Part shown: one piece after another, positions 1-11,627 of the stretch
Numbering within the stretch: the stretch's first letter is position 1
How the letters are laid out: each line of letters begins with the position of its first letter
From: Nemertoderma westbladi
Taxonomy: Eukaryota > Xenacoelomorpha > Nemertodermatida > Nemertodermatidae
NCBI GenBank assembly: GCA_032718475.1
Contig: JAUCBJ010002381.1
Span: forward strand, 1 to 64,000
Length of the DNA: 64,000 nucleotides
Reading direction: 5' to 3'
Program-made: the position numbers and the translations under genes
The notes under the pieces: generated by a model
The model's input: only the letters and a program-made list of their open reading frames with translations
What the model was told of the DNA's origin: nothing
Database searches by the model: none

Positions 1-242
1 TTAAAACAGGGAATGAATATAACTTTATGTTACATAAGACAGTAAATTTCGATATTCCGATTTACAAATACACACTATCGCCACCCTTTTAGGGTAGGGG
101 AGAATACAACTGGTTATAGCGGAATAACTATGTACGAGATACTTCTTCGACTTCTACATTAGAACAATTACAGTACTATAGCTCTTTAAACTAATTCTAG
201 AACTCCGTTTACCTACTAAAAAACAAATAAATATAATTAAAT

Positions 243-269
243 TTATAATAATAATAATAATAATAATAA
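243..269. repeat. Microsatellite (ATA)n
   Basis: About nine uninterrupted ATA units in AT-rich DNA with no gene nearby. The first 540 bases hold nothing else that I can recognise. Confidence 0.9.
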
Positions 270-697
270 CAAGGTCTACTAAAATATACACAAGCTATAC
301 TGATCAGAATAAATGATAAAAAAACGATATCACTGGATGATAGAGGATGTTTTTTAATCGCCGCAAGGCGAAAAAGGGCTTTAGCCCTTACTAACCACTA
401 CCAATTCCTCACCCAATACTAAAATCCGGGAATGTGATAGAAAGGGGGTATACTTGGGCGAGTTAGGGTATAAGGGGGCGCTTAGGGGGGAAGCCGACCA
501 TCCCAGTAGGAGGATAGACCCCCTATTAACTTTCTAAATTTTGATTTCGAGCGAATCCGACCGACGGTTTTCGAGTTGGGCCCAATGGAACGTTTTTAGA
601 AATTTGAATTTCCCGCCAAACGCTACAGCCAAACTGGCAATAGATGGAGGACTAGCGGCCAACGGGATCATAGTAAACTTAATAATATATTTACATA

Positions 698-763
698 TAG
701 TAACTAGTTATATAGTAGCTAGCTATATAGTAACTAGCTATATAGTAGCTAGCTATATAGTAG
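698..763. repeat. 15-bp tandem repeat
   Basis: Four and a half units of a 15-bp motif alternating tagtaactag and tagtagctag cores followed by ctata. It lies inside a 91-codon open frame (541-816) that opens on TTG and whose second half is simply this repeat translated, so I do not call a gene here. Confidence 0.85.
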
Positions 764-3700
764 TTACCAATGTTGGAAGTCTTTCCGCTGTGGTAGGAAG
801 TTTACAGGTATTTTAAAAATTTCAAAAATTTTCAATTTTGTTTTTTCCATTTTTTGAAAATCAACAACATTCTATGAAGAAAATACTCATCCCATCACAT
901 AGACTAACAAATGACACACTTAATGTATTTTTATTCTATTTTATTTGAATATCCCTTCAGTCAAAAATAAAGTTTAAAAATTCTCATTATCTTCTGTATC
1001 AAGTCACCTCGCAGTCTCAAGTGACCCCTGTTTATGGTAAGTTTCTTTAAAAAAAACTACTAGTACCGCTACTCAAAAAGCTTATGGTCAACCTATTATT
1101 TTCTTTAAAAAAACTTTTTTTTCAACTTTTTTTTCCAACCCTACCCTGTATATCTTGGAAGTACCCAATAGGTAGTGTAGTGTCTGGTAATACCTGTATG
1201 CTGTACCTAACCTAACTGGCTAAGTAGTTCTTTCTTGTCTTTTGTTGCTACCTAATTAATTAGGCTACCTTACTGGTACAGAATTAGGCCTAATGAATTA
1301 GATTTAGATTATAATATAAGATAGATTATATTTAAATTCAGACATTTCTAATTTATCGCTATTTTATTAATTATTCATTTTATTATTATTTTATAATTAT
1401 TTTAATATTTTATTTGTCCAATATTGCTGTATGATTAGGCCTACGACTCGCTACGAGTATGAAGGACTTCAGAGGCACTTACCGATCCTACTGTTTGGAT
1501 TGTGGCAAAGAAGATTTCGATGAATATGTTATGCCGGCTAATATAACGATTTCGCACAATTGTGCGTATTGTAACTGTGCCCTGTAAAATAACATAAAAC
1601 ATATGTGATCCCACTGATTTTCTTATGCCTATGCCAGTACTTATTTCAGAATCTACTATCTTGGGAAGTTCTGATAGGAAAGAACTGGAAAGAACCGATA
1701 ATCGCATCTACAAGCCATATAAATACACAAATATACAGACAAATATATATTATACAATATATATAATATTCACAAATTCAGTGAACGATTCTACCATGCG
1801 GTAACGATCCTGAGGCAACGATAGTGTTCATGGACTAGCATATACAGGACCTTTACATAGACGCAAGACTTAAGCTTGGGAACAATTGTTAGTTTATTGT
1901 CAGCCTGCCAGTAAAAGCCTCGACAGTGAAAATTATTTCTCAACACTGCCCCCAGGACAATGTTCCCCCACCCGAGTTATAATCCATCTTAACATCTTAG
2001 GAGCTGATTATAGTAGGTCGTAGTAAAACTGATCACTTTATTACACCTACGTCATTCAGCAATTTCCCATGTAAACAAACTGCTTCAAGTATGTCTAGAA
2101 CTAGTGCTGTGTTATTCATATATGTTTTTATTCTGCTTGATATTGAGAACGGAATGCCCCATTGACGAATTGTTGAAGGATTTGAAATACTCCATTGTCC
2201 CCAACGTGAAATCCTCCGAACATGTAGGAAAGTAAGTATTGTGTCACCCGAGGGAGTTGTAATCCACAAGCTATCGACACGGACTCAAGCGCATCAGGCT
2301 TGCCTAATACGGAGGGCATTATTTGACAACAGACAACATTGATAATCCTGATATTATTTGGTGTGGTACTGATTGTTTGGTTTGACGTGTTTGGTATTGT
2401 AACAACAGTTTGCGAATTCCGTTTGTGCAAGATTATGCGAGTGCAAGAATTGCAGGTACATTCCATTCGAATTGTGGATTAATTTAGAGAGTTTACTTGT
2501 GTGGCTGTAGTTGAATTTTGACATTATTAGTTGCCAGTTTGCGAAGTCAGTGAGAAAGTAAGGCCTTATTACCTGCGGGAGTAAAATACAAGGTGATCCC
2601 TGCGTGTGAAGCGACTAATTACTGATAAATTACTACACTCATTACCATTACTTAATAATTTGGTCGATGTTTGTGTGGTATGTTACGGACGTTATTATTA
2701 AAATTGTATTGCCTTTTTCGGATTTTTATTTCAGTAACTTAAGTAACCATGGTATTCTATTTGCTCTATCGTACATACGCCCTACATATTGTTATTGTTT
2801 TAAAGAACAAGCCATATTGTTCTAAATCTGTAACATTGTGTTACAGCCCCTGAGAGACTGCTTAGGTACGTCCTATCACCTACGTACTATAATATAATAA
2901 TCATTTATTACATCTCCATTTAGGCCGTTGAACTGCTTATTTAGCAGACAGTGACAGGCCCAATCTTAATATATATTAATCCTTGCGTTTAGAACAGGGG
3001 CCAGACACCCCCACTCCAATTTCCACTCTAAACATATCCATTTGTTTGGACTCCAGAATAATATATTTGTCCATAATATTAATAACATTCCGTTGCAGAA
3101 ATAATCTCGACAGTGTTTATTTAAACACCTAACTGAATTTAACTATTAAGGCAACTTACAGCTTGCCCACAACAACATTACCTTGCTAGTCAATTAGTCG
3201 CTTAGTACATCCACATACTTCTATAGGCTACTCCTTTGTTTACCTTTGTTTATACTCCGTAGTGACATATAGTAACCACCCTCCACAATACATTAGTGCT
3301 GCTCATTCGCCTACTACTTGTTGGAGACATAACACATACCCTACGGCAGACAATACCCAATAAACATAAGTCAACACATTCCCATGCCTGTTGACTTTGT
3401 GTGGATTAATTACCCGACTGCTTGTAGAATTCTAAGAAACGACTTACTTCCCTTCTCATTGTCATTGTATAGAAGCCTATAGTGGCGAGCCTTGCTTGAT
3501 TGAGGCTGAAAGGTAGGTATACACTAGGCCCCCCATCCCTTGGATAACACTACTTAGGCTGGCAGCTATAACTGGACATTTATACTGATCACAGTAGCCA
3601 GCGACTATTAGTGGTTACTTTGAGGATTGCAAAGAACATTTTAGCAATACTTGTTATTCCCGTTTTCTCTAAGGGCGTTTCTTAATTTATTTCAAATAAA

Positions 3701-3822
3701 GCCACCCATCGGGAGTGGAGAGTATTTCACCACTGATATTTATCAAATAATTCGTTTCTCTAGGTGGCGCAAATACGGTGTAGTATACTATTTCTGTGTA
3801 TAGATTACATTAACTGACCATA
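764..3822. other. Gene-poor flank, no supported gene
   Basis: About 3 kb without a recognisable protein or RNA. Two minus-strand open frames (1441-1707, 2128-2466) have no family signature and no conserved-looking composition. The last part (about 3690-3790) contains an aataaa hexamer and then ggtggcgcaaatacgg shortly before the decayed gag-like frame at 3823, so this stretch may be the LTR/leader of an old retroelement. That is inference only; no second LTR was found. Confidence 0.4.
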
Positions 3823-5671
3823 ATGTCCGAGTCCGATATTGATACTGAGCCCTTTGTTTACCATCCACCAGTCTCAGCGTCCCCCCATGTGGAAATTCCC
3901 CCCCCCCCCCCAGTCGAGCAGGTTGTACCACCTATCTGCAATAAAAAATCTTGGGACAGATCCCGCATTAGAACTAGGCAGTTTACTGGAGGGATTGCAG
4001 ACAACTTAAATATCAATCCACCTGTGGTTAGTATTGCACAAACTAGTGTGAGTACACCGTCATTACTAGTGATGGACAAATCCCCAATTATGTTAGCACC
4101 CCCTGATTTACAACTCCCATTCATAGGGTATTGCGGATGAAGCAATTCCCATTCACTCACAAGCTAGGTTAGCTCACCTATTAGAGGAAATTGATAGTTA
4201 CCAAGAGAAAGTTGAAGCTGGAACTATAGCCTCTGAGCTGTAAGTTTATGGGGAAGAATGACACTACTTAATAAATCTGTATCATGCACAGCCGGAGCTT
4301 CATAAGATTAGATTAGATTAGATTAGATTTAATGAAATGCCATGGGCAGATCTATATCGACACAAGGTTCCCCAAGTTCCATGCAGCACAGAGGAACTAT
4401 CCTATCCGCCTTAGTTTACACCCATGTGGCTGAGTTTAATCAGCTTACACATGAGTTACAGACCGTGCAGCCCGACCCTAGGACAAACCCAGCTGCATAT
4501 TTCAAAGTTAAGGAAATAGTTTGCAGAATTAGGTTGATTTTATCAGCCTTTAGGGAAGTGGCCAGTGCAGTAGACACCAGAATGCAGAGCGCGCTTCTAT
4601 AGTTATCAGGCACCTATCAGAAGTAGGCATGACTGCGGGGAAGGTACTTGCACTCAAAAGGCTGCATGGGCCGACCATCCCGCCAGGTGAGGACATAGAC
4701 TGTTCCAGTATAAAATAGCACAGGGCAACCTAAACACAGACTCAGATAGTTCCCAGGAAGGTGAGGACATGGATGCAATATCCCGATTCTTGGGGCACTA
4801 TATAGACCTGGTAGGCGACGCTGAACTACGTAGGACGTTGAAAGGTTTAGTACCCTGCAGTCCGGAGTCAATGGCAGTTCTAGAAGGAATAGAAGCCGAG
4901 CGTGATATGTGAGCACAAGTATAAGAGCATGCGGCTGATAAGGAAATCTTAGAAATGTAGTTAAGTTAAACGCAAGCCAGCGGCGTTATGAGGCCAGTAA
5001 GCGTGCCGCTGAGATAAACCTAGAAGCCATTAAGGAAACAGTTGAGTTACATTTGGAAGCCGAACAGCAGTAAAACGAACATGTGGAAGCTGAACTAACT
5101 TTACGAGAGAAATAGCGCTAAAAAGATTAAGCGAAAATCAACGTAAGGAAAGGTTAGGTTCAAACAAAGGATGAGATAGGCCAAACAAAGGGACTTTGCC
5201 TCATCGGACGAAGGAAATTCCACCAATGCTAGTGGACGTGTTAGCAACTTTTGAAGTAAACTAAAGAGAGCTGTTAGAATGGTGCTACTAGACCTGCCTC
5301 CATATAATAGAGACAGGATACCTCCAAGGCAGGTAGACCTAAATTATCCGAGCCCACTGGATTCGAATGTATGACACCCCCTGGGTAGGCTACAGGAGGA
5401 GGACGAGCCGAGCGAGCCCCAGCTCGAATTCTATAGAGATCCGCGGGAATGGAAACCATCTCGATTGGCAGCAGTCCCATTACCCGGTACATCAGCCGAG
5501 CCAATCGACCCAGTAGTAGTGTCATGATTAATAACAACACCAACATCCTATGGAAACAGGGATGTTGTATTTCCTGTCGGGGCCCCAGTCACAACCAAAG
5601 ATATGCAATTTAAGCCCCAATCACCCACGATGTCCCTTACGTGCCTTGTACATAACACCCTAATACATTAA
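3823..5671 (+). pseudogene. Decayed gag-like reading frame of a retroelement
   Basis: The frame opens at ATG 3823 (MSESDIDTEPF), has a proline run near residue 25, and closes at 4138. Coding-like sequence continues in other frames: about 4128-4242 (acidic, helix-like, ends IASEL), 4342-4602 (reads LSALVYTHVAEFNQLTHEL), about 4605-4700, 4755-4910, about 4985-5130 (Glu/Lys/Ala-rich, coiled-coil-like) and about 5270-5671 (proline-rich, reads DLPPYNRDRIPPRQVDLNYP). At least six frameshifts or stops separate the pieces. The order (disordered Pro-rich start, helical middle, coiled coil, Pro-rich end) suits a gag or capsid protein, but I recognise no family and see no zinc knuckle or protease. Downstream pol is absent. 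An old host gene relic is the alternative. Confidence 0.45.
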
Positions 5672-5835
5672 CTCTATCTGGCCCAGGCTATTTTACAACG
5701 TAATTGGCCTGTGGTGTGGGGTCATTTTGGAAATTTTTTGTTCTTGGCTAAAAAATTACAATTTTGATGGTATAAGGGTTTTCGAGGTCACTGATCACGA
5801 TAAAACTTGTTAAAAATATTTTCTGCTTTTTAAAA

Positions 5836-7778
5836 GGGAACAAGTTCCGTATGCAGTCGCATTTTCTAAAACTTTTTTATGAATTATATTGGCATATATT
5901 ATGACTAATTTAGAACTAAATTACAATCGTTGACTTCCTCACAACGTTTTTCAAAAATATATTGTGTTCTAGAACACAATATTAGCTAATTTCAGAACAT
6001 TATCTACCGCTATGCTAATCAAAAATCAAGGTATATTTATATTACATATAGCACTACATTTGTATATCATAAATCATTGTTAACATGGCAACATTGCAGA
6101 GTTCTAGAACAAAATATAATTATTATACACTATTCTAGAACATAAATAAAATAAAAAATATAATGTTCTAGAACATATATCTAGTCATTTTTCAAATTTA
6201 AGTCATTTTCTGACCAAAAAGTCGAATTTTTGAAACATATCCTATCTGATGCAGAATTTCTTGCTGAATCCAAATATGGAAACCGTTTTCCCATATTATG
6301 TTGCTTAGTTTTCGATATATCTGGGATAGAAGATACTGATTTGACTGCCGGTTTAAACTGAGACCATCTTTGGATTTGTACATATAACAACATAGTTTGT
6401 ATTAAAGTTGAAAACGAAAGTTTGATGCATTAATACAGACCCAATATGATAATTATTTGATTGTTGTTCATTGATGTCAAAACTTAGTATAGTCTCACCA
6501 ACAGTATTACAGCAATAAAATTCTAGAATAATAACAGTTTTTGAATAACTAAGGTGACTAATTATGCTTTACTTCCAGTAACTACTTTTCAGATACTGGC
6601 TCCGATACATCGCGATATCGTTAAAGGAGAGGAAGTTTGGGGTTTGCAATCAATTTCTGCAAATTTATGTGCTCAGTGGTGCTAATTGGATGTCTCCACG
6701 AGAAAGATCACAAACTTTTAATTGAGAAGGTATTTTTTTATGATTATGGGACCTACTGATCAGTTTATAAGACAATTTCAAGTCTCCGGAATGAAGACGG
6801 GACTCGAAGAAGCGACTCTGCAGTCTTTGCGGGATTACACGGAATAGACTTATCGGTCATCGGAGATCTTCAAAATGTATAATCTCCAGTTCTAGTGGTC
6901 GTACGAAGTCGAGCTCATTCGAAAGCTCTTTTCTCAGAGTCCAAAGTTACCATTTGGTTTGGCAAACTCTTTAAAGCTGCCTGAGCAATCATAACTTGAA
7001 CAAAATTTGCAAGGCATATTTTGCCCAAATTCATGTTATGTTGCTTCACAACCATTTTATATTAAATCAAATGGTAACTTTGTTCTCTAAGAAAAGAGCT
7101 TTCGAATGAGCCTAAAACGAACTTCGTACGACCACTATACTAGAACTGGAGATTATGCATTTTGAAGATCTCCGATGACCGATAAGTCTATTCCGTGTAA
7201 TCCCGCAAAGACCGCGAGTCGCTTATTCGAGTCCCGTCTTCATTCCGGAGACTTGAAGTTGTCTTATAAACTGACAAGTAGGTCCAATAATCATAAAAAA
7301 ATACCTTCTCAATTAAAATTTTGTGCTCTTTCTCGTGGAGACATCCAATTGGCACCACTGAGCACAGAAATTTGCAGAAATTGTATGCAAACCCCAAACT
7401 TCATCGCCTTTACCGATATCGCGATATATCGGAGCCAGTATCTTCTATCCATGATAGCATGAAAACTAGTGAAATTCTGCATCAGATAGGATAAATATGT
7501 TTCAAAAATTCGTCTTTTTGGTCAGAAAATGCCCTACCCCCCCCCCCCCCCCCCCCCCACCCTTAAATTGGCTAGTAATTAAAAAAAACTACATTTTTAT
7601 AACATAAATCATTGTTACCATGCAAATAATGTAAACTGCTGTAATATCATCAATATTCATTAGTAATGTCATTAATATATTCTGCAACAGTTTAAACCAG
7701 AAATATCAATGTTTTCATTTCATCATTTCTTTAATTAATATCAAAATATAAACTGCGACTGCATACGGAACTCTAGCC
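5836..7778. mobile_element. Non-autonomous TIR DNA element, 1.94 kb
   Basis: Ends are inverted: the left end contains agttccgtatgcagtcgca and the right end its reverse complement. TTTTAAAA occurs at both borders (5828-5835 and 7779-7786). The related repeat at 25788-26066 carries one TTTTAAAA (25951-25958) with no insert, which is an empty site. The target can be read as an 8-bp duplication, or as TTAA with termini beginning AAGG; the palindromic target makes these indistinguishable. The first suits hAT- or Merlin-type elements, the second piggyBac- or Kolobok-type. No transposase is present; the body is non-coding, AT-rich and holds a long internal fold-back. Confidence 0.75.
6187..7525. repeat. 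Long internal inverted repeat (fold-back)
   Basis: Left arm is 6187-6265 plus about 6590-6970; right arm is about 7045-7525. Matching landmarks are tccggaatgaagacgggact on the left against its complement near 7230, and the segment around gatgcagaat near 6250 against attctgcatc near 7475. About 325 bp (6266-6590) interrupt the left arm only. Short open frames on both strands are mirror images of the arms and are not genes. A C run of about 26 bases sits just outside the right arm (7533-7558). Confidence 0.8.
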
Positions 7779-7991
7779 TTTTAAAATATCTCAAAATATC
7801 TTCAGCTTTTTAAACAGCACCCCATGACCTTCTTGAGACACGTCTTAAAGGACACTTAAAGGCCTTGAAGATTCGGATGATCTAGCAAATATCATGGGTG
7901 ATAGGGAGTTGTGGTGACGTCATTTTATGGACAAGCCGGCACAGCATTGTTAATATATATGTAATATATATAGGCTAGTTTTCCGTATAGC

Positions 7992-8165
7992 TGTGCCAAA
8001 TTGTCAAAGTGTTTTTAACTTTGAAAGTCCTCAGCAAGTCTGTGATCGGATGAGCATACGCTCACTGGAAGTCATACGGAGTTGTGGCGGCGCAATTATG
8101 TCGACAAGCCGGCACAGCATTCTGGAAAATGCAGCTGCAATGCAGCATGCAGATCCTAGTAGTAG
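7992..8165 (+). mobile_element. Internally deleted RTE-like LINE insertion with TSD
   Basis: It starts with LINE sequence corresponding to the intact copy near 54330-54380 (gaaagtcctcagcaagtct), then jumps to the extreme 3' end (gagttgtggcggcgcaatt, stop region, gcagctgcaatgcagcatgc, gatcctagtagtag). The perfect 12-bp direct repeat tttccgtatagc flanks it at 7980-7991 and 8166-8177, so it inserted already deleted, or suffered a later precise internal loss. Confidence 0.8.
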
Positions 8166-8553
8166 TTTCCGTATAGCACTACATTTTTAAAACATATATC
8201 ATTGTTACTCTATTACTCTAGCAACATTGGCGAGTTCTAGAACAATATAAAACTCAATAATAACTAGATTGAGAATTTAACATTGAGGCGGGATATTAAT
8301 TCGCCAAAGCGGGTTTTTTAATTCTAATTTTTATATTCTGAATACATTTAAATTAATATTGATTATAGAGTTTTTGTATACCGATGTAATTAATTAGTTT
8401 ATTTATCCATTGGCTATTGGGTTTTGTTGTCGTTTAATATATCATGGAATCCGTTCAATTTTCCTTTTCTTATTTGTCGCTCCCACACACATTTAGGCCT
8501 ATACTGTCAGTTTTTCGGGGAAGTTATCTTCGTGGTTAAAGTACTTCTCACAC

Positions 8554-8856
8554 GGTAGTACTTCTTGATGTCGACACACCTGCTATTTTTACCTGTCACT
8601 TTTTCTGTGTTTTTAGTGTTTTTTTGATATTGATGAATGTTCTAGAACATTAGTAGATATATTTTTTTATGGTAGCTAGTATTTTTTAAAAATATAAAAT
8701 TAGTTAGGGTTAGGGTTCGGGTTAGCTTAGCTACCATAAAAAAATATATCTACTAATGTTCTAGAACATTCACCAATATCAAAAAGTAATTAAAAAACAC
8801 AAAAAGTGGCAGGTAAAAAATATTGGTCAGGTGTGTCGACATGACGAAGTAGTACC
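8554..8856. repeat. Palindrome with telomere-like loop
   Basis: Left arm 8554-8686 runs from ggtagtacttcttgatgtcg to atggtagct; the right arm, about 8733-8856, is its imperfect complement ending cgaagtagtacc. Each arm contains one gttctagaac palindrome at a matching distance. The roughly 46-bp loop contains ttagggttagggttcgggtt (8704-8723), close to the metazoan telomere repeat. Confidence 0.85.
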
Positions 8857-9051
8857 AATATTTCATGTGTGATCGTTCCCTAAAGGAATAAAGTAAGTTT
8901 TTAAACAAAAATGTTTGTTCTAGAATACTTAACTATTAATAGCTAAGTTCAACAAATAACGTGTAAATTCAGCCAAAGTACTATTATTAATTAACAATAT
9001 AAATTACAATGAATTAGCTATTTAATTTTTTTACAAAAATGTTCTACACCA

Positions 9052-9342
9052 AGGTTCCACCTTGGTGTAGTGGTTGCATTGAATTCACATCTCCCGTAGG
9101 TCGTGGGTTCGATCCTCACATGGGCCCAGGGCAGTTTTCGTTTCGGCACGAATGCTTTAAAGGGACCAGCCAGGGCGCATCTCTGCCTTGTATCCTTAAG
9201 TGGTAGCTAAATAAGTACTGGAGTTTCCTCTGGGGAGTAAAGTTCTGGGGGGACCGCACTGGAAATAAGTCGTCAGACTTTGTGCGTAATCCCTGGCCTA
9301 ATGGCCGAAGAAAATTTACTTTACTTTACTTTTTTACTTTCT
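9052..9342 (+). mobile_element. tRNA-derived SINE
   Basis: Near the 5' end is an A-box-like tggtgtagtgg (9063-9073) and about 35 bp on a B-box, ggttcgatcc (9106-9115), the RNA polymerase III internal promoter arrangement of a tRNA head. A non-tRNA body follows, ending in (acttt)n at about 9317-9342. The region does not fold as a full tRNA. Clear target duplications were not found, so the borders are approximate. Confidence 0.75.
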
Positions 9343-9734
9343 AGAACAAAAAAAATGTGTTCTAGAACAAAACTATTTATCAAAATTGATAGCTAACATG
9401 TGTTCTATAACATTTATAAAAAATAATTTGAAAAATCTAGCTAGTAACAAAAATTAATATGTGTTCTAGAACAAAAAAATGAGTTCTAGAAAAAAAATAT
9501 TTATACAATGTGTGTAGTAGTAGGCTACAGTAAACATTTTGTCAAAATTGTATAAATACTGAATTATATTAACTAACATTAGTAACACTGAAAATAGTCA
9601 ATTTTTAGCTAATATGTCTCAATGTTCTAGAACATAAAACCCATAGCTATTTTAAAAAACAATGTGAAAACGAAACGTTTGTCTTCCATGTGATGTAAAT
9701 ATAACAAGATTATAGTATAAAATATATTTTTAAA

Positions 9735-9986
9735 ATGTGAACCAATGTCGATGATTTTATAACAGTTTACAGCTTATAGGTCTATTCATTTTCTAATTTT
9801 TATTTTATTTTGAAAAAATACTAAGATAGTGAAAAAACACTAGCTACCAAAGTATGTTGGAATTATTAGTAATTAAAGTAACCAATAACCACAACGGTTT
9901 ATAATAATGGTTTACATTATTAGTTGAAAAAAAAACCTGAAGAACCATCATTTATCTTTAGATGAACAGACAACCTTTTTGATGTT
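9735..9986 (+). other. Upstream block shared by both gene A copies
   Basis: The sequence from gtgaaccaatgtcgatga to the ATG of gene A matches 26487-26998 upstream of the second copy, with indels. Near the ATG both copies share accatcatttatctttag and gaacagacaacctt. This marks the left edge of the duplicated unit and is the natural place for the promoter or preceding intron. I see no confident TATA box or initiator. Confidence 0.55.
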
Positions 9987-11169
9987 ATGGACCATAATAA
10001 GAACCAAGCAGATGAGGAAAATCCGAACAATCCTGTTCCTTTTGGTGGTACTCAGGAAACTGGTGGCAGTTTCATTCAAAATCAACTTAATACTCATGAG
10101 AGTATTAATCGTCTCAGACAGAATTCACCCATAGACATAAATACCGCATTTAAAGATGCATTTGACATCATAGCTGATGTGAATTTGTCTCCAATAGGTT
10201 CATCGGGTGGTGTTCTTCGAAGTCAAGTGCAACACAGATCTTCCTGGAATAGTGATCACCCAAGGCAAGATCCACAAACAGCTAGTGGGAGTGGTTTGTC
10301 TTTATTGCAACATCGAGATCATCCGAGTGCTCCAACTGATGATTTTTGTATTCCAATTTTCAATCCACAAAATGATAGAGCTTCCTGGAATAGTGATCAC
10401 CCAAGGCAAGATCCACAAACAGCTAGTGGGAGTGGTTTGTCTTTATGGCAACATCGAGATCATCCGAGTGCTCCAACTGATGATTTTTGTATTCCAATTT
10501 TCAATCCACAAAATGATAGAGCTTCCTGGAATAGTGATCACCCAAGGCAAGATCCACAAACAGCTAGTGGGAGTGGTTTGTCTTTATTGAAACATCGAGA
10601 TCATCCGAGTGCTCCAACTGATGATTTTTGTATTCCAATTTTCAATCCACAAAATGATAGAGCTTCCTGGAATAGTGATCACCCAAGGCAAGATCCACAA
10701 ACAGCTAGTGGGAGTGGTTTGTCTTTATTGCAACATCGAGATCATCCGAGTGCTCCAACTGATGATTTTTGTATTCCAATTTTCAATCCACAAAATGATA
10801 GAGCTTCCTGGAATAGTGATCACCCAAGGCAAGATCCACAAACAGCTAGTGGGAGTGGTTTGTCTTTATTGCAACATCGAGATCATCCGAGTGCTCCAAC
10901 TGATGATTTTTGTATTCCAATTTTCAATCCACAAAATGATAGAGCTTCCTGGAATAGTGATCACCCAAGGCAAGATCCACAAACAGCTAGTGGGAGTGGT
11001 TTGTCTTTATGGCAACATCGAGATCATCCGAGTGCTCCAACTGATGATTTTTCTATTCCAATTTTCAATCAACAAAAAGATAATCCTTGTCAATCAAATA
11101 TAGTCAATCAAAGGCAAAATATTTATCAAATAATTCCAGTTTTTAACATTTATCTACCATGGCTACGGG
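9987..11169 (+). CDS. Gene A copy 1: repeat-containing first-exon-like frame, function unknown
   Basis: The frame begins at ATG 9987 (MDHNKNQADEENPNNPVP). It has about 83 residues of Asn/Gln/Ser-rich sequence, six tandem 47-residue repeats (10236-11081), and a unique tail ending near IYLPWL. At 11170 there is a consensus splice donor (gtgagt) in phase 1, conserved in copy 2 at 27477. Beyond it the frame stays open to 11384 but reads like intron. The putative exon is 394 codons plus one base. No signal peptide, membrane segment or known domain is visible; composition suggests a disordered region. The partner exon may be gene B at 20173, but its apparent acceptors do not match phase 1 directly, so another small exon or a different acceptor would be needed. 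I do not recognise the family. A retroelement ORF is possible but no pol accompanies either copy. Confidence 0.55.
10236..11081 (+). repeat. Coding minisatellite, 6 x 141 bp
   Basis: Exactly six units of 141 bp (starts 10236, 10377, 10518, 10659, 10800, 10941), each encoding 47 residues starting with a SWNSDHPRQDPQTASGSG-type segment and ending IPIFNPQND. Units differ by only a few bases, so expansion is recent. The paralogue at 26999 has one unit. Confidence 0.95.
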
Positions 11170-11389
11170 GTGAGTTCTCCTATACTTCTTTATCAGTCCG
11201 AAATTCCCAAAAGAAACTAAGAATCCGCGAAGAATCCAATAGAACAAGAAATTACCCAAAAGAACCCAATATACACCACCCCAATAGAATCCAAAAAAGG
11301 CAATTTTGCAATTTTGCAATTTGGCTAGACACTTTGGCTTATTCAACTATAGGCCTAATTAATATTAGCATAGGCATACAGTAGTTTAA

Positions 11390-11511
11390 AATTTGATTAA
11401 TATCTCAAATTTTACCGTAGTTAATGTAGTTTTTATTATAATGTAATACGAATTTGATTAATATCTCAAATTTTACCGTAGTTAATGTAGTTTTTATTAT
11501 AATGTAATACG
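11390..11511. repeat. 61-bp tandem duplication
   Basis: Two near-identical 61-bp copies (11390-11450 and 11451-11511) starting aatttgattaatatctc. Copy 2 of the duplicated segment (around 29105-29165) has one copy, so the duplication postdates the segmental duplication or was lost there. Confidence 0.9.
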
Positions 11512-11627
11512 ACAATATAATAATGCTCTCCATAGTAAGAAAAATCAACCGACCCTATTGGAGCTCGAACCCGGTCGGTTGATTTTTTTCGCTATGAAGA
11601 GCATTGTCATATTGTCCAATTACATTA
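11496..11627. mobile_element. Short hairpin element (MITE-like)
   Basis: Near-perfect inverted repeat: the left arm contains gacaatat, atgctct and aatcaaccgacc, the right arm ggtcggttgatt, agagcat and atattgtc, around a roughly 18-bp loop. The homologous site in copy 2 (29669-29702) keeps only the left-arm part with loop, where a LINE fragment begins. Confidence 0.75.

Larger units (their letters stand above)
5662..7953 (+). mobile_element. Chimeric repeat with RTE-like LINE 3' tail, copy 1 (interrupted)
   Basis: Bases 5662-5835 plus 7779-7953 form one unit, split by the element at 5836-7778. The 5' portion (from acattaactctatctg through a non-coding block ending cagctttttaaacagc) is unrelated to the LINE. 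From catgaccttcttgag onward it is the C-terminal coding end of the RTE-like LINE seen intact at 52438-55020 (the DTGLEDADDLANVMGD region), decayed here. A second copy at 25788-26066 has the same head joined at the same point, so the junction predates dispersal. I infer a non-autonomous element that borrows the LINE tail. Confidence 0.6.

Noticed and set aside
541-816. 91-codon plus-strand frame
   Set aside because: Opens on TTG, and half of it is a translated 15-bp tandem repeat.
10207-11103. Additional open frames across the 141-bp repeats
   Set aside because: The repeat length is a multiple of three and stop-free in two frames; the frame starting at 9987 has the start, tail and conserved donor.
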